Assembly (NCBI RefSeq): GCF_035083965.1
Contig: NC_089731.1
Coordinates: 6,857,501 to 6,921,500, forward strand
Origin: Branchiostoma lanceolatum
Taxonomy: Eukaryota > Chordata > Leptocardii > Amphioxiformes > Branchiostomatidae
Reading direction: 5' to 3'
DNA: 64,000 bases
A program made the translations under genes and the position numbers. Below, one piece after another: positions 46,433 through 57,308 of the stretch. The notes beneath the pieces were generated by a model. The model did not search any database, was not told where the DNA came from, and saw nothing but the letters and a program-made list of their open reading frames with translations. The number at the start of each line of letters is the position of its first letter. Positions within the stretch are counted from its first letter, which is position 1.

Positions 46433-48015
46433 ATGGAACTGATGAAGGTTCTACAGGTGGTTGCCATGGTGATGGTGGCCTGCCTGACGTGTCATGCGCA
46501 GAACGACCCGAACAATGACAGCATGGGCGCTTTTGAACGGATCCTCGCCGTGTTCCAAGGAGGTATGATCTCGTGCCCAGGGCATTTTGGTGCTGTGTAC
46601 AGATAAACATTGAAAGAAGTAGGAATATATATGGGTGAATGTTTTCTTCTGGTATGGTGTTTTAACACATATAACTATAGATTTTAAATATTGAATTCAT
46701 GGTACAATAATTTGTCAACTACTGTTGCCTTAGAGTTTTATATTGGCCGGGCGTCCTAAGTCGCATTAGACGAGTTTGTCTATTCTAATTCACTTATTTA
46801 TTTATAACTTATTATGGATATATCCAGCCATTGATTTATTCGATTCAGAACGATTAACAATCATTACTTCAAACTATGTTTTGTGATTATATGGTTTTGA
46901 CATTAATACACGTGGCACATTAATGTCTAAACGCCTCATCCCCTTTTTATCAGTCGTATAATTCTTATATCAATGTCTAAACTTCTCCCATGTTTTGATG
47001 GACTATACCATACAAATACCAACATTGAAAGCCCCCCTCCTTTTAATGATGCAGCCCAAGACGGCAGCCCTCGGCAGGGCCCAGAGGACGCCACGTTCGA
47101 GGGCGACATCAAACTGACGACAGCGCAGCGCCAGGCCATCCGCGCACAGATCAGGAACAGGGAGCTGGGGAACGAAGTCGCGAACGCCGCCTCGGCACTG
47201 GAGACGCACCGCTGGCCCAAGGGCATCATCCCCTACACTATTGACTGCAGTCTGCGTAAGTTTGATAAACATTTTTGAAAAGTGCCGCGTACGTTTAATC
47301 ATTTATTTGCTTTTCAAATACATATATTGAATGTTACATTGTCATCCCACTCGAGGATGTATCTTCTCCTTTAAGTCGCTCAGGTTCGATAACTGTTAAA
47401 CAAAGCTTCATTCATATCCATACTGTATGGACAAAATAAAATACTTTGTTTCCTTTTCCTTAGAAGTACAGGATAAGAGATGTAGAATCATTGAGACTAG
47501 CCAATATGTGATTCCATTAGACATTATGTAACTGTAAAGGCGGCTGGTTCAGACCACTGCAGTATACAGACCGCCGCATGATGGTGTTTTGCAAGAGAGG
47601 TGTTAACATATTCGATTATTCTTATCGGCTTATCGTGGGATTATCGGTTAATAGGATTAGTGTTAATTGTATGATTAGCTATTCATTGAAAATCATTCCC
47701 TTTCCTGTGTGTTTTTCCAGAGGCCCTGCCGGACGCGCTGGTCGCTATCCGGGCCGCCATCAGGCAGTGGGAGGCCAAGACGTGCCTGCGGTTCGTCGAG
47801 AGGACCACGGAAGTAGACTTCGTCGAGTTCTACAGAGGGCGATAGTAAGATATTTTACAATGTTTGTTTGTTTTGTTTGTTTGTATGTATGTATGTATGT
47901 ATGTATGTATGTATGTATGTATGTATGTATGTATGCGTGTTTATTTGTTTGTAAGTTCGTGCGCGCGCGCATGTGTGTATGCGTATGTGTGTGTGTGTGT
48001 GTATCTATGTGAGTT

Positions 48016-48055
<40 letters not shown>

Positions 48056-50194
48056 CGTGTGCGTGTATGTGTCTGTGTATATATATATATGCATGTATGT
48101 GTGTGTGTCTATTTGAGCCTGTCTGTCTGTCTGTGTGTGTGTGTGTGTGTGCGCGCGCGCGCGTTTGGTCGTGTGTGTGTGTGTGTGTGTGTCTGTCTGA
48201 GTAATTCTCTCTTTCTCTGTCTGTTAGGGTGGGGGCGTGTGTGTTTGTGTGACTGTGTTTCTATATGTGTAGTACTGTGTATGTTTGTGTGTATAACATC
48301 TCTGATGTTGTTTCAGCTGCCAGGCCCAGGTTGGCCGTATCGGCGGTAAGCAGGGTGTGTCGGTCGGGTACGGCTGTGAGTACACGCACGTGAACGTGCA
48401 CGAGATCGGACACGCCGTCGGCTTCTGGCACGAGCAGTCCCGACCGGACAGGGACGACTGGATCGAGGTCCTGTGGCCTAATGTCGATCCTGGTAGGTAT
48501 AGTGTTTACTGTATATTACACCTGAGAGAACATGAAGACAGAAGAAGTAATGTAAGTCATTAAGATACCGTAGAGAGAGGAAAATGACACAAACCGTGGC
48601 CACGACTAGGGAACCATAGAATCACAGAAAAGGCCGCAAAAATAACAAAGTAACCACCGACTGAAACCTCTGCTTGGAGAGATACTGGTTTAAGTACAAC
48701 TTTATGAAACAAAGTACATAGTTTTATGACTGGTACTGGGAATACTTGTAGAGATACATATAAACATACATGAAGATTATGTCCAGGTTTAAATTAGACA
48801 AAACTTACGATTCATACTTTGCGATAACAACGTATAATTGTGAAGAAATACGTTTGGATACACACAAACCAAAACTTGCTAAACCCCTGTCTATTCATAA
48901 CTGGTATTTCCTAACGTCTGGCCCCTCCTCCAGCCCTGCGGGAACAGTTTGAAAAGTACAACAAGGAAGACGTGGACGATCTTGGGGAGGAGTATGACTA
49001 CGGTTCCATCATGCACTACCCCTTCAACGCCTTCTCCTCTAACGGCCGCAACACCATCCGGGCCCTCCGACCGGTGGAGAACCAGCCCTACATAGAACTC
49101 AGCGAGTCGGACGCCAGACAGGTGCAGCTCATGTACGACAACTGTAGAGGTAAGGCACTCATGTTCGCTAGGCTCTACCATCCTCCGCGGGTCGCTGGGA
49201 AAATAGTAGAAATTGGCCAAAATAGAGTCAATTGTATGAAGGGAGTCGGCTACGGAGATAGGGTGCGAATGTTACCCTCCATGGCCTCATGTTGATGGGT
49301 ACACGTAACAGATTCCAGAGTTTCGAAAACGTGGATCAGAGGGGGGGAAATCTCACCCACAAACTTCCAAAAATCTTGACTTACAAATTACCTACAACTT
49401 TCCGGTTTTCATCAGGTAACTGACCACTCACCGCTCTCCAAAAAACGCGACGTCAGAAGTAGGTCAGAGGTGCCCAGAAGTCGATACCGACCGCCGTCCC
49501 GGTTCAGGGAGCGTTTCTGGGCTTATGAGTTTTTGTATAGGATTTCATGAGCCTGTTGCATTCATTCCATATCTTATTTCCTTTGTTTCAGACCGCACAG
49601 ATGAGGATCTGCCCGACCCTGAGAACAATGGTGAGTCTTCACAGTGTGTTGATCTGATATAAGGGGGGGGGGGACATTATCCAAGTTGTTCTCAATCAAT
49701 AAACTCATCATAACAACATTTTCAAGGGGTTGAGTAAAAGTATCGGCATGCATTCCTAATTTTTCAACGGTCCACAGTTTCCATGGTAACATATTTGTTT
49801 CTGTCCCCAGCCTGTGACGACATGCACGACCAATGTCCGATTTGGGCGGAAGCCGGCGAGTGCGAGAACAACAAGAACTGGATGCTGTACAACTGTAAGA
49901 CGAGCTGCAAGACATGCGGTAAGTCACTGCCTGGAACCGTAGTTATAGGGGTCAGTGATCTATGTTGTTGCAGGGTTGATTTTTCAGGGGAGAGGGAATG
50001 TTTGTCAAATTTCAGCTAAGGATAGCAAAGGACAGTCAAGGATATATAGCAATACTCAACGTGACATACTGATGCTAGCAAATGCCAAATAATTGTCTAA
50101 TAGTACACAAAACATTACCGTTCCAATTCCTTGACACTTGAGCGACAATCGAGCGGGACCTTGGAAAGATGGATTGTTGGTAGGTTTGTGTATG

Positions 50195-50285
<91 letters not shown>

Positions 50286-53200
50286 GATGATGATGATGAT
50301 GGTGATGATGATGATGATGATGACGACGACGACGATGACGATGACGATGATGATGATGATGATGACTGATTTTTTCCTCCCATAGACGGTCCCTGCCTGG
50401 ATACCAACGTGAAGTGCCCGCAGTGGGCGCTAGAGGGCGAGTGTGAGGAGAACGCGGAGTGGATGTTGCTGAACTGCAGACTCAGTTGTGAGAGCTGTAA
50501 CTACGACAACGTCCTCGCTGAACGTAAGAACTTTCACTTATTTGAAGAAGATATTTGAAAAAGAAATAATTCTGAAAAACTTATATCATAAAGATATAAA
50601 GAATATATAAACATGCAAATGCCACGAAGAACAGAAAATCGCCATTCTGAACCCCAGAGGACGTCTCTGTGGCGTCTTAGTGGATCTATTTCAAGATTGA
50701 GACGCAATAAGCCGTGAGCTTAACCGTCGTGTAGTGTCACCCGTTGACGTTGCGCAGCCTAACCATTATGCTGTCCCGCCCCGCAGTGTCGGCCCTGACC
50801 ATGCCAGTGGAGGCCATGCCACCGCCCGGGGATGGAGAGATGTCGGCCGACGAACTGGCCGGCCTGCGCAAAGGGCCCCTCGGCAACAACAAGAAGTGTA
50901 AGAGATACACGTACAGACACATACAGATTGTCGTGTTTTTTTCCACGTACAATTCCTTAGTGGAACGCCCTGCCTGACCCGATCGTGTTCTCTTCCACAG
51001 TTAAGACTTTTCGGGCCAGGCTGGAGGCCTGCCCGCCTTAGCCCGGGACCTCCTCTCTCCCTTTCTCCCTATTTGTCCCTGACCTAAGTTGAAATTGAAG
51101 TTTGTAGCTATTGTCGTTTGTTTCCAATTCATTTCGTGCCTAGTGGCACAATTGCAAGCCAGCATCTGGCAATATAGTTTTCTCGGTGTTACGGCGTTCA
51201 GGTAGAGGACAGAGGAATGATGTTCCGTTTAGACTGTTCTTTGAAGCGCCTCAGTCTTATAACAGCTGTTCTAACCCCCCCCCCCCCCCCTCCTCTTCAG
51301 GGCTCCGGTCCTACCGAGTGGTGAACAACGCCTGCATCCGGGGACACAACCAGCTGGGAACCTACCGCGACACCACCCTCAGGCACTGCGTCAAGCGCTG
51401 TGACGAGGACGACAGGTGAGTTATGGAGCCATGTTTTATAGGACACGTTGCCATGACAACAATACTGACGAGAATTGGTGCATTGTGATGTTATTGCAAC
51501 AGCAACAGTATCAAATTGTGGGTCACTCAGATGTATTCCAACACGAAGGAAAGGAAATCAAACGCGCCGAATTTTTGCCTGTAACATTAGATGACCAAGA
51601 GGACACGTGCTATTTAGAACGCGTTACGTCACGGCAACATAATAATAATAAGTTTATTGTAAATTAATGCCCGTAGGCTAATTGCATGTTAACAACAATG
51701 TCGACGTACAAATGTAAAGTAAGACATAAGGCATACATGTGATACTAGATCCTACTATATTGGTAGTCTACAATAAGTTTCTATATCCATGGTACTAATG
51801 CGGACCACCTATTTAGCACAAATATACACGAATGGATGCACTTCTTGAAAGCTGGGTATTTTCTTTACTAATTTTCGTTTCCTGATAGATGTAAGTCGTT
51901 TGACCACGTGCCTAGCGAGCGGCACTGTTCCCTGTCCTTCGACACCCGGGACACCCAACCTGAGGCCTACAAGGCTTGCGACCCCGCCTGGAAGAGGATC
52001 ACTACTTACTACGAGAAGAAGCCCACTGAGCCAGAAGAAGAAGAGGAAGAAGAAGAAGAAAAACCCGCGTCCGGTACGTATCGTAGACATCCTTCACTGC
52101 CCCTAAAACAGTCGCCATTGAAACTAGTGACACTAACATCCTGTGTCCAAGTTTGGGTCCCTTTAGTTACAGAATGATGGAATATTTCTGTGAGAAACGC
52201 TGCTACGTAGAAAAAAAGGAAGACATTTGTCGTCGCAACTGTATCTCTTGTCTGTCTTGGTGTCTACAACCCTTCTAATCTATCATCCACCTACAGTTCT
52301 ATCTATTGTATTTGTATACGTAGTACATATACGTAGCGGCTGTTAGTCATTTCACAAGGCCAGTGCTTTTCAACTTTTCAACTGCGTCTGAGCTTGACGA
52401 ATAGATGGCGCTCTTATAAGTGCACGTGAAATTCCACCAATCAGAGACGTACTTACAAACGCGCTGGAAACATTTGACCAATCAGAGACGTCATGACGAA
52501 AGTACCTGAAAGCTATAGTCAATCAGGATTCTTGAGCCTCCCCGAACGACAAACGACGGTAACAATCAAATCACCGCAAAACAAGCGCCCTCAAACGGGT
52601 TCTCCAAAAAAGTAGAGAATAAGAATGTAGTCTAGGGCAAAATGTTAACTATCTCGCGGCAAATTCAATTTTTTCGGTCGTCTGAAAGTTGTTTTTTTCT
52701 ACCTTGTAGTTATGGACGGATTCTACGTCATCAAGAACACCTGTCTGAAAGGCCGGTCTCAACTGGCCATGGGGAATTTCTACGGCGTGACATTGGAGCA
52801 GTGCGCTGAGAAATGTGCTGAAGCCCCAAGGTAGGGACATTCAGACCCCTGTAGGGATGAAGTTTTAGAACGTACCTGTCGTACCATGAAATGGGGGATA
52901 CACAAATGAGAGAAGTGTCGAACGAAAAGATACATAGATGTGTACAACAATCTTGCAATGTAGAAAAAGCTTGAAAACGATTGCCCAACAATGTTACGAA
53001 CTCTCTGATTCTTTTGTTTAGAAAAGACAAACACTTTCTCTTGCATCTAAAACAAATGTTAACTGATATCACTGCGCGACATGAGCAGAGTTTCACTGAA
53101 TCTTGTCCGGTCCGTGTCCGCTGTAGATGCCGTTCCTTTAACTTCGTGTCTATGGAGTTCCGTTCCTGCCATCTGTCCATGGATACCCGCGCCACGGCCG

Positions 53201-56200
53201 TGGACGAGTGTCTGGAGGAGTACAGCGTCATCTCAGACTTCTACGAGAAAATACCTGAAGGCACGTGAAGACAGTGTCTATTCTTGATCTGAGCGTTTTT
53301 TTTGACACGCAATTTTCCATGTAGTCATCCCTGCATGTTTTGTACGGGATACAAGTACGCCGCACCACTAGTTGTTAGGCACGTCTTTTTGTCGGAGCTA
53401 ACGAAAGAATCGAAGTATACAATGACGATGAAAAGTTGAAAACTAACGTAATTAATTATCAATTAACGCATTTCACCCTCCCTTTTCTTTCCATATCCTC
53501 TATCTGCTACTTTTCGTTACGTTTTAAACACCTGTTTTACCAGTAGCAGATTCCCTGGTCCTGTTCTACGACAAGATCTCTACGACGATCAACATATCCA
53601 TTCCAAACTTCGCCATTTTTTCGTTGGCCCTTTGTGACTTTTTACGTTGCCCTGCTTGTCAACTTTCCCATAGCCTACATGGACGACTCTGCGTGGTAAA
53701 ATTCCTCTCACAAACCCCACGACTTGATTGACAAGCTTCTAGCACTCTAAACTTAACAGTTTTGTAATTTTCTACCCCACAGTTAAGTTCTTGTTGATCG
53801 AGGAGGCTTGCATTCTGGGTAAGAACCAGCTGGGTTCGTTCTACGGCCAGACTGTGGAGGAATGTCAGCTGCGCTGCGGACAGAACGAGAGGTGAGATTC
53901 AGATCTTCTGACGTATGACAGTCTATCCCTACCTTACGGTGTTAAATTAAACAACTATTCAAAAGTATCATCTAAACCCAACTTGAGAAGGCGCGTGACT
54001 GTTGTGTTCGTCTGTATTTAGTCTTTGTGATCTGCAGAGCTAAAAAAATAACTCATGATGCCAATAGTACTGAAAATGTGACAAGAGACTTCGCTTCAAA
54101 TTTACCGTAGTCATCATCTCGAGTCGTCTTCATACCCCTAATTTTACCGGAGTGACAGCTTCAGTTTATTCATTCTTCAAAGAGTTTGAAAGTCAGGTTT
54201 GTGACGTGGTGACAGCAGTTTAAATGGAACTTAGCTCATTTGAGGCGCGTTCATTTGTTGTCATTTTCTTCTTTTAAAAAGTCACATGCAGAACTTTTTC
54301 TTCCCGCCAGGTGTCTCTCCTTTGACTACGTGAACTCGTACCGTTCGTGTCACCTGTCCACGGACAACAGACAGACGGCCCGAGCGGCGTTTGAGAGCTG
54401 CCCGGCGTGGTTCAGGCCGCAGTCCAACTACTACGAGCGCATCGTGGACGGTGGGTTACGTGCCTTCTCTTTCTTTCTTTTTCAACAATAGCATGAGTTG
54501 GATAAAACCAGACCAGTTTGCTATTTTGGAAAGTTGAGCAAAAGTTGAAAATTACAAAAAAGGCCATCATATTTGATATGGAATTCAGTCTCCATATAAA
54601 ACCTAAGAAAAAACAGCTAATCTTAATCGGATTCTATACACGTATAAAGTTCTGTAGAAGGAAAACAAAGACACTATACAAGTCTGTGTAATAATGACAG
54701 TATAATATGAGGCATGAACATCGAGGTCATAGAGTCAGTAATTACAATTTAGCAATTCATATTTGCACTAAAGATACCAGATCGATAAACGTTTTAAAAA
54801 CTCATTTCAGGAACCGATCCAGTCACTGAAGCCCCCATGCCACCGACTACTACAACCCCTCAAACAACAACAGCGACCACGACAGCAGCGCCAACCACAA
54901 CTACTCGGCGCATGACGGAAGCGCCCACGACTGGCCCTCCCGGCACCAAGCCTCCGCCCAGGCCCACATTCGCACCAGGTAAGTTTTACAGTAAAAGTTA
55001 CAGAATAGCAAGGTTCTTTTATTCACAACCAAGTACATGTAGGTATCTGAAAAATTGGCCAAATAGACTGAATAATATGCCAGAGATTATCATCGCATAA
55101 TCGATACCTGTTTATGCTCCCTAGGTTGCAAACGGAACTCCTATGGCCAGCTAACTCCTCTGGCATATCATTCAGTCTATTGGGCCAATTTCTACTATGT
55201 TTCCAGAAATCTAATACCGTCAGACCTGGTCGGGCAACCATATTCAGGAACAAGAAACCGTTCATTTTTACAAAGATAACTCCACCCTGTCTGGAGCAAC
55301 CACCTATCCTCACTAACCATATGCATTTTTCCTCAGTCCCTTGAGTGGTTGCTGACGACAGGTTTGATTGTATGTATGGAGTCTGGTCTACCGTAGAGAC
55401 TAATGAAAAACTGAAAAACTGAAATTTCTATCACCCAGGCTCCTGCTCGTCACCGCTTGGTCTGGGGAAGGCGAGCGGCTACTCCCTGCCTGACGACCAG
55501 CTCACCGCCTCCTCCAGTCTGGACTACGGCACCTGGGACGTCGGCGCCAAGAACGCCAGGCTCAACTTCGAGGACGACTATACGAGGTATGTATATGATG
55601 ACCGGTACACCCTAAGTAAGTACTGTAAGGATTTGCATTGGGATTATTTATTATCAGGCCGGTCTTGGGGATAGAGCGTTTGGCTCGCAGCCGGGTCAAA
55701 CCAAAGACTTTAAAACATGGTATACGTGCATGACGTTACTGCTTTCTCTGCTTAGCACTCAGCACTTATGAGAAAGAGTATGGAAGTTGAACACACCCCA
55801 CTACCAGCCAAGACTAGCCCCCTATTAAAGGGCCATACAAATCATACACCGAAAGAAGGATTTTAACTTGAATTAACCAGTCGTGGGTGTCATTCAGCAC
55901 CAGGGACAGGGGCACCAGTCTTGTTGGTGTGCCGTTCAGCACCAGGGACAAGATTTTGTATGGTCTAAACAAAACTTTCTTGTGGGAAAGGATGAAGAAC
56001 TCTTTCACTGCTCATAGATTTCCTTTGTTTGAAATAATTGACTTTGGACGATGTTGTGTTGCTAGGCAACGCGTCGGTGCGTGGTGCGCGGCCAGCTCAG
56101 ACGCCGGAGAGTACCTGCAGATAGACCTGGGCCGTACCAAACAGATCACGGGGGTGGCCACGCAGGGACGAGACAAGTACTTTGAACACGTCAAGTCGTA

Positions 56201-57308
56201 CTCGCTCACCTACAGCCTGGACGGAAGGATATGGAGGGAGTATAAGGAAGGTGGAAGGGCGAAGGTACGACAGTCTTACCTTTTTTTGTTTATTTATTTG
56301 CTTCGACCTTTTGGCCAAGTTCGTTTCTTGGTTAGAAAAATTTGTCAAGAAGATATATATCGTTCACTTTTTCTTGTTGTTGTTGTCGCCGTTGTTGTTG
56401 GGACAAAGATAGGTTCATTTTTAGAATTAGCACTCAGTTATTTAAAGGATTCTAAAATCTTTAACAACGGACCGAAATTAAACTCATGTAACTATGCATA
56501 AGGACAATGCGATATTTAATGAACCTAACTTTAAAGATAAAACCATGTATCAGAACAAATAAGTAGAATTTGTTATCTGCTCTGGTTGTAAACTTAGCAT
56601 TGACGCTCTCTTACTCTCTCCACAGGTGTTCGAAGGGAACTGTGATCACGTGACGCCGGTAACCAATGTGCTGCCCTCACCCATAACGGCCCGGTACCTG
56701 CGCATTGTGGTGGCCGACAGCAACTATCCGTGCATGCGCGCTGAGGTGTACGGCTGTGACACCGCAGGTCAGTCGGCACATCCTCATCTTAACTCCTCAA
56801 AATGATCATGATTAGCTAAAACTATCGAGCATTCCTCCAGCGATTGTATTCGAATGAAAGATTTATAAAGACTCTATACCCTATTTCCAAACACAACGCA
56901 AGGCGCTTACAAACAAGATTTCGATGTCATCTAACCTCTGACCCTTCTCAAGTTGAAATGGCCCGAAGCCTATGTCACGTGACTTGAACGGAAGTGCTAC
57001 GTCATCAATGGGTCAACGGTTGAGGCATGGTTGATGGGCCCTGATTTACATAGCCAATGATTGTGTTGATTGCACTTTTGCAGTTTATCTAATATCTGAA
57101 ACAGAACACACACAAAACTTGATTTGAAAAAAAAACATTTATTTTATCATCTTTGACTTCAGATGGAGAGACACCGACAGATGGTGACAACCCTTGGGAC
57201 GGGAACAATCCTGGGGACGGTGATAATCCTGGGGACGGGAACAACCCTGAGGATGGAGACGATGACGTCTATGATTACTATGACGACAGTGACCCTGTCA
57301 TTCCTTAA
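46433..57308 (+). CDS. Secreted astacin metalloprotease with ShKT x2, PAN x3, Thr/Pro linker, F5/8C
   Basis: Twenty coding exons: 46433-46562, 47055-47255, 47721-47844, 48317-48492, 48934-49149, 49592-49630, 49811-49918, 50386-50523, 50787-50897, 51301-51415, 51889-52073, 52710-52830, 53127-53260, 53783-53891, 54311-54450, 54811-54978, 55439-55586, 56066-56264, 56626-56767, 57163-57308. These give 2,850 nt (949 aa). A signal peptide ends near CHAQ (about 22). A propeptide with FEGD aspartate switch (58-61) precedes RWPKGIIPY, the start of the catalytic domain. Zinc site [11 protein letters not shown] (180-190) and Met-turn SIMHY (235-239, Tyr present) are intact. Next come ShKT domains (296-372), three six-Cys PAN/apple-like units (about 415-682), a Thr/Pro-rich linker (683-738), F5/8C (739-901) and a [10 protein letters not shown]-type acidic tail. 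Likely secreted and active on matrix or precursor proteins. One intron needs a GC donor. Confidence 0.88.
47864..48300. repeat. Compound microsatellite in an astacin intron
   Basis: (TGTA)n followed by long (GT)n runs with GCGC and TATA interruptions. It fills most of the intron before the exon carrying the HExxH site. Confidence 0.95.
50196..50366. repeat. Long (ATG)n trinucleotide repeat next to a splice acceptor
   Basis: More than 50 trinucleotide units, mostly ATG with AAG, GTG and ACG variants. It ends about 15 bp before the acceptor of the second ShKT exon (CCCATAG at 50379-50385). Confidence 0.95.
50999..51038 (+). other. Alternative terminal exon or relic PAN exon start
   Basis: Strong acceptor CTCTTCCACAG followed by TTAAGACTTTTCGGGCCAGG. 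Read in phase from exon 50897 it gives [13 protein letters not shown] then a stop. It resembles the start of the third PAN exon ([10 protein letters not shown]). If used, it would produce a roughly 427-residue astacin-ShKT form without PAN and F5/8C. Confidence 0.4.
51137..51180 (-). repeat. SINE 3'-end fragment
   Basis: Minus-strand TGCCACTAGGCAC preceded by GCTTGCAATTG matches the 3' end of the SINE at 10979-11240 (GCTTGCTCCCCAATG then TGCCACTAGGCAC). The tRNA head is missing. Confidence 0.5.
51637..51730 (-). mobile_element. LINE 3'-end fragment
   Basis: Reverse complement carries AATTAGCCTACGGGC and ATAAACTTATTATTATTATG, the same 3' terminus as the LINE at 11610-12240. It lies in an intron of the astacin gene. 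No coding part retained. Confidence 0.65.

Noticed and set aside
47864-48349. Open frames of Cys-Val repeats
   Set aside because: Translated (GT)n and (TGTA)n microsatellite, not protein.
50075-50407. Poly-Ser and poly-Met open frames
   Set aside because: Translation of the (ATG)n trinucleotide tract in an intron.
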